Source: Prorocentrum cordatum
Lineage: Eukaryota; Sar; Dinophyceae; Prorocentrales; Prorocentraceae
DNA: 64,000 nt
NCBI GenBank assembly: GCA_963575745.1
Contig: CAUYUJ010016059.1
Location: 1,673,349 to 1,737,348 of the forward strand
Direction of reading: 5' to 3'
Shown here: one piece after another, positions 20,520 through 31,100 of the stretch
How the letters are laid out: each line of letters begins with the position of its first letter
Position numbering within the stretch: position 1 is the stretch's first letter
Program-made: the position numbers and the translations under genes
Notes under the pieces: generated by a model
What the model was told of the DNA's origin: nothing
Seen by the model: only the letters and a program-made list of their open reading frames with translations
The model's database searches: none

Positions 20520-20668
20520 TCCGTCACAGTGAAAGTAGTCTGTGTCAAAGGTGTGTGAAACAAGTGTGAAACGGGAACGACACGATCACGATCGGCCGGA
20601 CGAAAATCGTCATCGAGATCTGGGTCGTCGAAGTCTGGAATCGGAATGTCCCTAGGATCGATGGCCAT
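18578..20668 (-). CDS. element A Gag-protease polyprotein
   Basis: 696 residues from an ATG 52 nt after the 5' LTR (an upstream ATG in the leader opens only a seven-codon frame). Residues about 1-120 are Pro/Thr-rich with two DSRDAAPRPTG repeats. The middle is a helical Gag region. A lysine/asparagine-rich stretch leads into a CCCH finger (C399, C407, C413, H417; CX7CX5CX3H) and, 13 residues later, a CCHC knuckle (C431, C434, H439, C444). The protease active site is DSGA with D588. The protease region runs to the stop, after which integrase is read in the +1 frame. It forms the particle, binds RNA and cleaves the polyprotein. The CCCH plus CCHC pairing is unusual for a copia Gag. Confidence 0.9.
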   Translation of the reverse strand: MAIDPRDIPIPDFDDPDLDDDFRPADRDRVVPVSHLFHTPLTQTTFTVTDSRDAAPRPTGSTVRGGCPATPPPRQQPKHTLRADTDSRDAAPRPTGSVEHRPQQGQHSGTTPHPQDTTQAFLMAQMGESLAEVARELSAARSGGDGGKHPLPALPGGAKGRALPSVSAWRAWTQTKLAGWCGLQSQGFAEAVLASLGGPTSDVSCVHSEPWFAKANRNLAFELCAHASDDTSLYWTGVARTDGVSMLASLHDAIMASATAHTATLHDKFASPVPVSDHSKLQHALKVWQAELSELRAADSEPSKHTVLRSLRQLLGKLDVLRVPLEIVEMSSPDNPDAIFKMAEAKAGHWAGEATSSQQVRVPANAVRADRNDKGKDKNKDKRKNNNGKGKGQQTWIPCSFYLSGYCRWGNTCKFYHSSNDASKSLPKDVCRICHQPGHWGNECPNRGLPGVGPGAGKGQPGVGPGPKGDAQTNWKGFGKGWGNDAPTSAPPGLETEESRKRSRIGAGVLSGETAGSEPAPTTQQSAANMAAFTQMAQQLMNEQKTNYKAVKDILERVSGNMLRISTPNLTLGVNSVTADSPLAMAADSGAERHVLAGKDFWHARNTRPLDAPLILETANGETVVTHQCDVVCGGVLLQGVLMCKTATSSLLAIVLLTDEEWQYRQARAGAVLTDPAGTPFFLHRSGNLFILVATM

Positions 20669-20703
20669 CGAACCTGGATCCCGAAAGCAGATCTAAGGCC
20701 ATC

Positions 20704-20720
20704 GCGCCGGGCTCATAACC
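20704..20720 (-). promoter_or_regulatory. element A primer-binding site (anticodon-arm type)
   Basis: Directly after the 5' LTR the element strand reads GGTTATGAGCCCGGCGC. Its complement contains GGGCTCATAACC, the anticodon arm and loop of eukaryotic initiator tRNA-Met (anticodon CAT). Drosophila copia and yeast Ty5 are known to prime from a cleaved half of this tRNA at the same place. The match and its position next to the LTR make the same mechanism likely here. Confidence 0.8.
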
Positions 20721-20790
20721 TGCGGGAGCGCGCGGCGGCCCTTTTGGGGGGGCCTTGAGCCACGCACGGGGCGCGGCAACCCCTCCCGCA
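20721..20790 (-). repeat. element A 5' LTR (70 bp)
   Basis: Begins TGCGGGA and ends TCCCGCA on either strand, so the termini form a 7-bp inverted repeat with the canonical TG/CA ends. Sequence identical to 13467-13536. Only 70 bp, far shorter than usual copia LTRs of a few hundred bp. I see no clear TATA-like motif inside it. Confidence 0.9.
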
Positions 20791-20795
20791 GTAGG
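20791..20795. repeat. target-site duplication of element A, right
   Basis: GTAGG, matching 13462-13466. The GGA array continues directly after it. Confidence 0.9.
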
Positions 20796-20998
20796 AGGAG
20801 GAGGAGCGAGGAGGAGGAGGAGGGGGAGGAGGAAGAGGGGGAGGAGGAGGAGGAGGAGGAGGAGGAGGAGGAGGAGGAGGAGGAGGAGGAGGAGGAGGAG
20901 GAGGAGGAGGAGGGGGAGGAGGAGGAGGAGGACTAGGATGCGGAGGAGGAGGAGGAAGAGGAGGAGGAGGAGGAACAGGAGGAGGAGCAGGCGGACCA
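20796..20998. repeat. (GGA)n array, right flank of element A
   Basis: Continuation of the triplet array interrupted by element A. It is followed by about 330 bp of ordinary spacer without a recognisable gene. Confidence 0.9.
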
Positions 20999-21332
20999 AG
21001 ACGCAGACGCGGTTTTTGTGTCGTGTACGTGTTGTTCGTGCCTGTTTGCCCCGTGTGATTCCCGCGGCACTCCTGACAACAATCTTTCCCCAAGTGAACT
21101 CATCTGCACCTCCCCTCTTCCGCACTCACCACGTGGTACCTAGCACCAAATCTGTGATCCCGCATCGCATTTGATGTGCCAACCGCTTGGGCAGCTCGAC
21201 TCAAATGGTGCGACCAGCTACAGTCACGAAGTTGATGGGCGCCAGCTTTCTGGAATTCTTTCTGCAAGCGTGGCCTTTGCGGTCCGTGGTGTTTGTGTTT
21301 GCCATCGCGCCAGGCTTTCAGCAAGAACGCCA

Positions 21333-22075
<743 letters not shown>

Positions 22076-22099
22076 CTCGTTGGTCAAATTCGCCGGACG

Positions 22100-22165
22100 A
22101 AAAGTACCCTGGGCGATGCCCGGGCGATGCCCAGGCGCTACCCGGGCGATGCCCATGCGTTCCAG
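22100..22165. repeat. GGGCGATGCCC short tandem repeat
   Basis: About five imperfect copies of GGGCGATGCCC, itself nearly palindromic, just before the CCAAGACGGCC block. Confidence 0.7.
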
Positions 22166-23158
22166 GAGCGCGCCTGGAGGGCGCGGGGACGACCCCCACA
22201 CGGCCCAAGAGACCCCGAGTCACCGAAAGATCTTTCCAAAGGTCTCCAGATGGCCGCAGAGGCCACGAAAAAGCCCCAAGAGAGCCTCAAGAGGCTCTTC
22301 AAGAGTGCCCCAACAAGCAAGAATCGTCCATTCCTTCCAGCAAACGTGCATTTTTCGCATGTGCGACGTTTGGGGGTTCACAGCGTCCACAACTGCCCCA
22401 GAGAACTACAACATCGTCCCCAGACGGTGAGACGGCCCAAGAGGCGCCCACGACAGCCCAAGAGGGCCCGAAAACGTCCCAAGAGGGGCCCAAGGAGGGG
22501 GCCAGGAACCGAAAAGTCCAGCCTTCAGCCCCAAGAGGCACCCAGAAGACCCCAAGAGGCCCCCAACAGCCCCCAGGGGGCCCCCAAGAGGCCCCCAATG
22601 GGGCCCCAAGAGGCACCTCAAGAAGCCCTCAGAAGCCCCAAGAGGCCCCGACACTGCCCCCAAGAGGCTTCAAACTGCCTCCCAGAGGCCCCCGAGAGGC
22701 CAACCACGAGAGCACAATCAGCATCCATGAGGCCTCCGAACGGCCCAGGAGGCCCCCCAAGACGGCCCAGGAGGCTTTTAAGACGCCCAAGATGGCCTCC
22801 AAGACGGCCCTCTTGGATTCCAAGAGGGCCCCAGGTCGGCCCAGAGAGGCCCCCCAAACGGCTTCCGACGGGCCAGGAGCCCACCAAGACAGCCGAAGAT
22901 GGCCCTAAGATGGCCCAAGACGGCCCAAGAGGCTTCCAAGAGGGCCTCCGGGAAGGCCCGAAAAGGCCAAAAGGATTGTGGCATTTGTTTTTTTTCGGCC
23001 TTCCGACGGCCCGAGACGGCCCAAGTGCCCCCAAAGATCGCGCAAGAGGCCCAAGAGAGGCCCCCAAAACGACCCAAGAGGCCTCCAAGACGGCCCAAGA
23101 GCCCTCGAAGACGTCCTCCAAGAAGGCCCGAAAGGGCCAAAATGACCTTCAAGATGCC

Positions 23159-23203
23159 CACGTGTTCCCCGAAGGCTTTCCAAACCGATTCGGGGAACAC
23201 GTG
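23159..23203. repeat. 15-bp CACGTG hairpin, copy 1
   Basis: CACGTGTTCCCCGAA at 23159-23173 and TTCGGGGAACACGTG at 23189-23203 form a perfect 15-bp stem around a 15-nt loop. Confidence 0.85.
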
Positions 23204-24777
23204 GTCCGATAGCTTGGCAGGTCTGGCCTCAACGTTCGGCCACATATGCGCTTCCAAACAGGCAGGGGGCGGCGGTGATTCGCCGTAGGCGTCTTCGATC
23301 CGCCGCCCCCTGTTGATTCATCACAGGGGTGCCTGGCGTGCCAAACCCTTTCGGTTTGGGTTTTGGTTCTTTTTCCAAAAGAACTCCCCCTAGGGCTCCG
23401 GCGCGTCCCGCTGGGGTCCCAGAAGGATTGCCCAGGATCTTCCAGAGCCGGTTGCAAAGGGTTTTTCTGCCCCAGACGTCTCCAAGATGGCCCAAGATGG
23501 CCTCCACGATGTTTCCAAGACTGCCAAGATGGCCTCCAAGACGGCTAAGATGGCCCCAAGATGCCTCCAAGATGGCCCAAGATGTACCCAAGATGGCGTA
23601 AGATAGCCTCAAGATGGCCCAAGACTGCCCAAGAGGCCTCAATACGGCCCAAGAGGTCTCCAAGAGGTCTCCAAGAGGTCCTCAAGAGGTCCTCCAGGAG
23701 GGCCCGAAGAGGCGAAAATCATTGATGTTCCTCAGGTTGTTGAAGGATTTTGGCATTTGCCTCTTCTCGGCAGTCCACCGGCTCAAGATGGCCCAAGAGG
23801 CCGCCAAGATTGCCCAAGATCGCCCACGAGGCCTCCAAGATGGCCCCATGACGGCCCAAGAGGCCCCCAAGACGGCCCCAAGAGGGCACCAAGACGGGCC
23901 AAGAGGCCTCCAAGACGCCCAAGATGGCCTCCAAGACGGCCCTGAAGCGCCCCAAGAGGGCCCCCAGCCGGTTCAGAGAGGCCCCCAAGACGGCTCCCGA
24001 TGGCGTCAGACGGGCCAGGAACCCACCAAGATAGCCGAATTTGGCTCGAAGCAGGCTCAAGACGGCCCAAGAGGCTTCCAAGAGGGCCTGCAGGAAGGCC
24101 AGGAAAGGCCAAAACATTGATTTTTAATAAGTTTTTGAAGGATTTTGACATTTGCTTCTTTCGCCCTTCCGACGGCCCGAGACGGCACAAGAGCCCCCAA
24201 AGATCGCCCAAAGATCACCCAAAGATCGCCCAAGAGGCCTCCAAGAAGGCCCCAGAACGGCCCAAGAGGCCCCCAAGACGGCCCCAAGATGGCCCCCAAG
24301 ACGGCCCAGGAGGCTTTTAAGACGCCCAAGATGGCCTCCAAGACGGCCCTCTTGGATTCCAAGAGGGCCCCAGGTCGGCCCAGAGAGGCCCCCAAACGGC
24401 TTCCGACGGCGTCAAACGGGCCAGGAGCCCACCAAGATGGCCGAAGTTGGGTCGAAGTTGGCCCACGACGGCCCCAGATGCCTCCAAGAGGGCCTGCAGG
24501 AGGCCAAACAACACTGATTTTCCATAAGTGTTTGAATGTGTGTGTGGCATTTACTTTTTTACGCCTTCCGACGGCCCGAGACGGCCCAAGTGCCCCCAAA
24601 GATAGATCGCCGAAGAGGCCCAAGACAGCCCCAAGAGGCCCCCAAGACGGCCCAAGAGGCCTCCAAGACGCTCAAGATGACCTCCAAGACGGCCCAAGAG
24701 CCCTCGAAGACGTCCTCCAAGAAGGCCCGAAAGGACCAAAATGTTCTCCCGACGGCCAAGATGACCTTCAAGATGCC

Positions 24778-24822
24778 CACGTGTTCCCCGAAGGCTTTCC
24801 AAGCCGATTCGGGGAACACGTG
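24778..24822. repeat. 15-bp CACGTG hairpin, copy 2
   Basis: CACGTGTTCCCCGAA at 24778-24792 and TTCGGGGAACACGTG at 24808-24822. The stem is unchanged from copy 1, while the loop differs at one base. Confidence 0.85.
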
Positions 24823-24830
24823 GTCCGATA

Positions 24831-25585
24831 GCTTGGCAGGACATGGGCGCTTCCAAAAAGGCAGGGGGCGGCGATGATTCGGCGTAGGCGTCTTCGATAG
24901 TCAACAGCCCGACCTAGCAGCATTGCATTGACAGCGATCACTCGGGCAATATGGCAGCGCTCCAAGTGGAACTCGTCGAACGATCGGTCCGAGACACCCA
25001 CGACGGCTTCCAGACGGCCCACGACGCGTACAAGACCCCCGACGAGGCCACCTGTGGAAGGGATGAGTGTGGTTGAGAGCCTATCTGCATGTGCTCATCC
25101 CCTTGAGGACAGAGCCCGCACTAGGAGTCGGGATGCCCCCCAGAGACGCGTGCGCCTTGAGGGCAGCGCACAGTGAGGTTAGAGGTAGAGAGATGCGGGC
25201 GTCGCCACCGGCATGGCCTGCAACATCTGCACACCACCAAGAGGCTTCCCGAGAGAGTCCCAAGAGGCACACTCGACAAACGACAGCGGCGAGGCAGTCT
25301 ATATGTGTGTATATATATATATATGTATACACATATATGGGCCAGCGGAATGAGCGAAGCGATTCAATCATGCAATTCTCGCCGCAGGATGCTCAGGGCC
25401 ATCGTGCACCAGCAGAGGAAGGGCGGCGGTGGCAGGAGCACCCGGCTGGACATCTCCGGGTACGGGGAGAACGGCCGGGGGCAGGTCTTCCTGTTCCTCC
25501 GCTCCCCTGGTTCTCATGCGGAGAGGGACGGGAGGAGGATTCCGGCGATTCCAGCAAACGGATGTTGCACGATGGGAGGAGGGGA
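24831..25585. other. unassigned spacer
   Basis: Mixed sequence with a (TA)n/(TATG)n patch at about 25299-25337. Several frames of 80-200 codons cross it without a recognisable domain. No gene supported. Confidence 0.4.
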
Positions 25586-25589
25586 GGAG

Positions 25590-25910
25590 GCAGGAGCAGG
25601 AGCAGGAGGAGGAGGAGGAGGAGGAGGAGGAAGAGAGGAGGAGGAGGAGGAGGAGGAGGAGGAGGAGGAGGAGGAGGAGGAGCAGGAGCATGAGCAGCAG
25701 GAGCAGCAGGAGCAGCAGGAGCAGGAGGAGGAGGAGGAGAGGAGGAGGAGGAGGAGGAGGAGGAGGAGGAGGAGGAGGAGGAGGAGTAAGAAGAGGAAGA
25801 AGAAGACGACGAAGACGAATCATACTAGTAAGAATAATAGGACTAAGAATAAGAATCGTAAGAATAAGACGAAGCAGAAGAAGAAGAGGAGGAGGAGGTT
25901 GGAGGAGGGA
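25590..25910. repeat. (GGA)n, (AGC)n and (AAGA)n array
   Basis: GGA triplets, then GAGCAG units at about 25682-25725, GGA again, then an A-rich AAGAAT/AAGACG stretch at about 25788-25880. No gene. Confidence 0.85.
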
Positions 25911-26095
25911 GGACTCTGGCGAGGCCTGCCGAGTCCGGCTGGGGCCACCTCGCCTTGCCACTTGTCGGGAGGGGAAAAGAGACACACAGACACGACTGCT
26001 CCCCGGAAAAGATGGCAGCCTATGAGAAGCGTGGGGGGGAGACGAGAGGTCAAGAACATGTGAGAATGCTGGGGAACCTGGGATTTGTGTGCGGT

Positions 26096-26276
26096 AGGTT
26101 TGCGTCGTGTCGACCAGCGGCGACCCCAGCGCGGGCGTTCAAGGTTGAACGCCGCCGGCGACCCAGAATCGATCGATGTTGAACGATCGGACGTTGCGGC
26201 AGCGGCCGATCGTTCAAGGTTGAACGATCCCCGCGGTGTCAGAAACCAACGCCGGGGTCGACACGACGCGAACCTG
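26096..26276. repeat. nested palindrome cluster
   Basis: Outer arms AGGTTTGCGTCGTGTCGACC (26096-26115) and GGTCGACACGACGCGAACCT (26257-26276) pair with one mismatch. Inside are GGCGTTCAA-GG-TTGAACGCC (26134-26153), GATCGTTCAA-GG-TTGAACGATC (26208-26229) and a 12-bp pair TTGAACGATCGG / CCGATCGTTCAA (26179-26217). The elements compete, so several alternative cruciforms are possible. No coding capacity. Confidence 0.75.
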
Positions 26277-26457
26277 CCGTGCATTCATTTGTGTGCCCCT
26301 GGGCCCCTGCCACCTGCCAGCGGTGGCGTCGGCCCAGGGCCTCGCGCCCCCCGCCCGCGGACCCCCGCGCGGCAGAGGTCCGACTCGGAGCGGACCGTGG
26401 GCCGAGGCAGGGCGAGTGCGGCTGCTGACGAGGACTCCGCCGGCGTCCTCCTCCACC

Positions 26458-26619
26458 TCCTCCCTCCTCCTCCTCCTCCTCCTCCTTCTCCTCCTCCCTC
26501 CCTCCTCCCTCCTCCCTCCTCCCTCCTCCTCCTCCTCCTCCTCTTCCTCCTCCACCTCCTCCTCCTCCACCTCCTCCTCCTCCACCTCCTCCTCCTCCAC
26601 CACCTCCTCCTCCTCCTCT
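26458..26619. repeat. (CTC)n tract at the 5' edge of the LINE
   Basis: CTC triplets up to the spliced-leader relic at 26620. A second CTC run at about 33608-33632 lies beyond the LINE, consistent with insertion into one CTC tract. Confidence 0.85.
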
Positions 26620-26620
26620 T

Positions 26621-26640
26621 CCGTAGCCGTTTGGCTCAAG
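26621..26640 (+). promoter_or_regulatory. relic of the dinoflagellate spliced leader (DinoSL)
   Basis: CCGTAGCCGTTTGGCTCAAG, preceded by T. It matches the 22-nt DinoSL except that the internal ATTTT is GTTT. Dinoflagellate mRNAs receive this leader by trans-splicing, so finding it in genomic DNA at the exact start of a retroelement indicates that a trans-spliced transcript was copied back. Confidence 0.88.
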
Positions 26641-26780
26641 ATGCCTAGTTCCACAGTGGAACAAGTGGATACCGCTAGTCCGCGGCCAGTGCCAGGGCTC
26701 TTGAGCCCGACAGCTTTGTTCAACCCTCCGTGTGCCTCCTGCAGCCCGCAGGTGAGCTTCCTCTGTTCCTCAGCTCGTCC

Positions 26781-28013
26781 ATGGCGCCTCCGCAGCAGCG
26801 CAGCGCCTACGTCAAGTGCTACTCCTGCTCGTACGCCTGGAACTACAAGACCAACCAGACGTGCTACTGGTGCAGCAAAGCCTTGGCGCCGTGGACAGAT
26901 TCCCCGCCTCCAGTTCAAGGTGCCTGGGCGGCCCGCGCCAAGGCCGCAGCCCAGGCCGACTCCAGCTGCACCCAGCAGACCAGCCCTGAGGGTGGATGGG
27001 AACCGTGGGCTTCATGGCCCAAGTCCCGCCGCCGCCGCGGCAATGGCAATGGCAATGGCAAGAACCAAGATGACGACTGGTGGGCCAACAAGAACGACAC
27101 CCCCAAGGCGCGCTCCGCAGAGGACATCCTTGCGGAGCTCCAGGCGATCGCCCCCCACATCGACAAGGCAGCCATCGACGGTATCAAGTCGCAGATTCCG
27201 CCGCCCCAGCCGCAGAAGCCAGCCGACCTCAACGACATCTACAGCCGCGCCCAGGCTACGGAGCGCCGCTGCAAGAACAACCTGGAGAGGCTGCTCGAGA
27301 GCGAGCAACAGGCGCTCAGCTGGTACACCGAGCGCAAGGCGGCGGCGGAGGAGGCCGCCTACAAGTTGGCAGAAGCCCAGGCCGAGGCCCAAGCCGCTCT
27401 CGATGCACTCCAAGTCGCTCGCAGGGGCGGCACTGCTACTCCCACGGCCTCGCAGCAGAACCCGACGTTCAACCTCACCAGCCTCCTCGAGGACGGTGAC
27501 ATATCCATCGAAGCGGGTTCGGCGTTCGATCTCCAAGGCCTTGACATCGACGACAGCGACCGCCAGGCATGGGAATCCCTCCAACAGTGCTTCGCCACGG
27601 AGCTCAAGGCCAAGGTCACCGAGCTCTTCGGCAACACCGCCAGCCGCATCAGCCAGCTCCGCGCAGAGGCCAGCACCATGCGCACGCGCTTCGCCTCCAA
27701 GCGGCAGCGGTCCGACGAGGACGGTCACGCCCGAGAGGGAGGTGGACCACCGCCCGCCGCCCCGGCGGCAGCAGGCGAACCCCCAGCGGCAGCCGCAGCG
27801 GACGCTGATGGCTCTGCGGCCTCTTCGCCAGCGGCGCCAAGCGACGAACCTCCCGCACCTGCTGCTGGCGCTACTTCTGACGGCAGCTTCGCCGCACAGC
27901 CTGTACCAGCGATCAACAAGGACCCCGACCTCGAAGACAAGGCACAGAAGATGCTCAGCCAGATGCGCAAGCCCACCGCGACCGCCGTGGCTGGAGCCCA
28001 GCAGCCTCTTTAG
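26781..28013 (+). CDS. LINE ORF1 protein
   Basis: 410 residues from ATG 26781, chosen over an in-frame GTG at 26730. A zinc finger near the N-terminus has C13, C16, C28 and C31 (CX2CX11CX2C with W and N nearby), similar in pattern to RanBP2-type fingers. Then come a basic Arg/Asn/Gly patch, a Pro/Asp segment, a long Ala/Glu-rich helical region (about 150-220) likely to form a coiled coil, and an Ala/Pro-rich tail. ORF1 proteins of LINEs bind element RNA; by position and composition this one should do the same. It is intact. ORF2 starts about 90 bp downstream in another frame. Confidence 0.7.
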   Translation: MAPPQQRSAYVKCYSCSYAWNYKTNQTCYWCSKALAPWTDSPPPVQGAWAARAKAAAQADSSCTQQTSPEGGWEPWASWPKSRRRRGNGNGNGKNQDDDWWANKNDTPKARSAEDILAELQAIAPHIDKAAIDGIKSQIPPPQPQKPADLNDIYSRAQATERRCKNNLERLLESEQQALSWYTERKAAAEEAAYKLAEAQAEAQAALDALQVARRGGTATPTASQQNPTFNLTSLLEDGDISIEAGSAFDLQGLDIDDSDRQAWESLQQCFATELKAKVTELFGNTASRISQLRAEASTMRTRFASKRQRSDEDGHAREGGGPPPAAPAAAGEPPAAAAADADGSAASSPAAPSDEPPAPAAGATSDGSFAAQPVPAINKDPDLEDKAQKMLSQMRKPTATAVAGAQQPL

Positions 28014-28104
28014 CCGACTACTACCCGACCCTGGACGGATTGGTGGGACGGGACGCCTACCGTCAGAGACCAAGAGCTACGACAACCCACCGATCATCAA
28101 CAGA

Positions 28105-31100
28105 ATGGACGCAGTCCTCGACCCGTTCGACGAGCTGGCCGAGTTGGACGCCCACATCGTTTTCGCAGCCACAGCGCAGTACGCTACCGCCCCGCCCGAG
28201 ACGCTGTCCTCGGTTGGGGGCGATGAGGCGGCACAGGCCGTCGACACAGTGACATGGGACCCAGGGCAGCCGCAGCGTGCCGCGCGAGCCGACCCTGATG
28301 CCGCTCCGCCCGAGACGCTGTCCTCGGTAGGGAGCGATGAGACGGCCCAAGCTGTCGACAGGCATATGGTACAGGTACCAGGGGAGCCGTTGCCAACGGC
28401 ACACCCTGATGCCGCCCCGCCCAAGACGCAGTCCTTGGTAGGGGGCGATGAGATGGCGAAAGCTATCGACTCGACCGCTGCGAAAGGCCCTGGGAGGCCC
28501 AGCAGCCAGAGACCCGACCCCAGGCCCGTCTACCAAGACGAAGGCCCTACGAATCCCTTGCCGTCAGATCACTCCCTGTTCTTCTCCAACATTACTCAGT
28601 GGGGGCCACAGTCGGAGAAATGGCTGGCAGGGCCAGGCAAACAATATCAGATGGTGGCATTGGTTGAAACACACATCTCGCATGGTAAAGCCCCTCTCAT
28701 CTACGACAAGCTAGCAGCGGATGGCTGGAGGATATCATCGACTACAGCCACGCCGACCAGCAGATCCGACGGAGGCAACACGGGTGGCGAGATTATCCTC
28801 TCCAGGTACCATGTCCAGGCCACAACCTTCAACCACCTCCGCGACCTGGCCATCTCCCAGCGCAGGCCCGACCCGTTCCGCGGCTTCACGCCCATGGTAT
28901 GGCACAGACGCTCTGGCAACCTGGTTGTTATTGCAGCGTATCTGGAACCCCACAGGCAGATCGAGGGTGCAGTGCATGATAAGTTACTCTCGCTGGGAGC
29001 CTTCGTTACTATGCTCACCTTGGAATATGACACCTGAGCAGCTCGCAGCAACAGAGTGGCCCGCCAAATGGAATGCTACCATCGTGCGAGCGCCTGGATC
29101 CGCCACGTGCGACAAGGGCCAGGGACTCACGCTCGACTTCGCATTGGTCAAGACTGGCATCGAGCACACGCTCTCCATTCGCCAGTGCCCCACCGTCCCC
29201 TGGGCCACCCACGTGGGCCTTGAAGTTCGAGCAGGCAGCGCAGACCCCTGGTGGTATCAGTCGATCCATACCCCTAGGGTATTCCCCATAGTGGACAGAC
29301 CTAGGACCCCACCAGACCCCAACAGCAAGACCGCCATCAAGAAACGTAAAACAGCAGAAGCTCGTGCAGCACGCCTACGCGATCTACCTCCTGAACTCCA
29401 ACAAGCAGCAGCACAACCCCAGCCACAAGACGACCCAGCAGCACAGGAGCATATCCCGTACGCTCTCCCGAGCGACCTCTGGGGGGAACAATGGCAGCAA
29501 GCTGTGCCCACACGTTGTAAGCAGCCTCACGCGCACTTCGTGTACACTCACTGGGTGCACGACGCCGACGACCTCAACCTCAAGTACGCCAAATGGGTCA
29601 CGGCGCTCGAGAACACCATGATCAGCCACCACCAGATCGACCCCAAGGAAGCCGCAGCATTCACAGGCCGAGCCCATGGCTACCAATTGTCTTGGAAGAA
29701 GACGGCCGCCGCCCCAGGCCGCGTACACGTACATGACCCTCAGTCGGAATGGTGGGCAATCACGCTCACCCTCATCAAGCGCTACGCTGCGCTTCACGAC
29801 AAGCCCAAGCACGCAGCGCTCATGCAGCAGCAGGCCTCCATCATCCAGCAGCGCGCGGACCACTTCAACACTCACTTTCACGACCTCCAGTTCGAGAAGG
29901 ACGAGGACACCATTTTCCGCTGGTTTGCACTCGTCTGGGCCCCGCACTTGGACAATGAGGACACCGACGACTTGGTCACTATTACCGCTATTTGGGCCTC
30001 CAGAGCGCTCTCCGCCGCCCTCGCTAAGTCCAAGAGGGCTTACGGTGTTTGGCTCGCCAAGCAATGGAAACACCGCCCTGGAGTACTACACGCCCATGTC
30101 AAGCCTGCGCCCGTACGTCACATCGAGGCCTACACGACCAACCAGACCATCGCCGACCCCACCGTCATCATGGACAGCAAGAAGCAACAATGACAACAAG
30201 TATGGCAGGCCACCGAGACCCCCGACGACATCCTACAGGCGCGGTCAAAGGCCAAGGCAGCAGCCGCTCGCCAACCGCTCGAGCCCATCACAGCCGAGAT
30301 CGTACACCGCTTCCACGGCCGCATGCCACCCAGTAAAGCACATGGAGTTGACGCCCTTGGACCTCGCGACCTCCATCGACTACCAGAACCAGCAGTCGAA
30401 GCCTATGCGGATATCCTCAACGCAGTAGAGCATGCAGGCATCTGGCCACTACAAATCTCAGGCACTATTGCAGCCCTCGCAGCCAAGAAGTCTGGAGGCG
30501 ACAGGGTCCTCGGCATGCTACCTCACATGGCCAGACTCTGGTCTCGCATCAGATCGACTGCATCTACATCCTGGACCCAAGGCCTGGACGACTTCTGGAC
30601 TACAGCCATCAAAGGTTCCTCAGCTCTCCAGGCCGCCCTACACAGGGCCTTGTTAGACGAGACAGCCTCAGCACTTGGCATACAGTCAGCCACATTGCTA
30701 TTAGACATCCAGAAGTTCTACGACAATATCAAGCTCGCCAACCTCATTATGGTCGGCCTCAACTGCGGCCTCCCCCCCATCATTCTACTACTGGAAGTGC
30801 AGCTATACCTGGCGCCCAGATTCTTGCGCAGTCGACAATGGGTGAGTATGCCTATCTTCGCCTCCAAAGGCATCATCGCAGGCTCCCCGCACGGCACGAC
30901 CTTGGCACGACTCATGTTACTCCCTATTCTACGGCAAGCCCAAGCTCAGGCAGAGCTTGCCCAGATGTGGACCTTCGTAGACGACGCTGTCCTTCGAGTC
31001 GAAGGAGTCCTACGCACACTACAGAAGCACCTCCCCCGTGCCGCCAAGACGCTCTGCGACGGTCTGAAGGAGTTCGAGCTGCCTATCTCCGACAAGACGG

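Larger units (their letters stand above)
13467..20790 (-). mobile_element. element A: complete Ty1/copia retrotransposon
   Basis: A 7,324-bp element on the minus strand. Order in its own direction: 70-bp LTR (20790-20721), primer site, Gag with two zinc fingers and protease, integrase, reverse transcriptase, RNase H, C-terminal extension, 70-bp LTR (13536-13467). The integrase-before-RT order places it in Ty1/copia. Both LTRs read as identical, start TG and end CA, and are flanked by GTAGG repeats, so insertion looks recent. Neither major frame contains an internal stop. It lies inside a triplet microsatellite. Confidence 0.95.
22170..24830 (-). repeat. CCAAGACGGCC satellite block (inverted relative to 38.8-64 kb)
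   Basis: Built from CAAGACGGCCCAAGAGGCC-type words, the reverse complement of the words in the satellite at 38.8-64 kb, so this is a related block in the opposite orientation. Larger segments recur inside it: TTCCGACGGCCCGAGACGGC at about 22999, 24166 and 24566, and an end block with a CACGTG hairpin at 23147-23310 and 24767-24900. Stop codons are rare in several frames, producing spurious long ORFs. Confidence 0.8.

Noticed and set aside
26236-28104. Start of LINE ORF2 far upstream (frame open from 26236)
   Set aside because: The part before 28105 overlaps ORF1 in another frame and has Ser/Arg/Pro-rich shadow composition. ATG 28105 is the sensible start.
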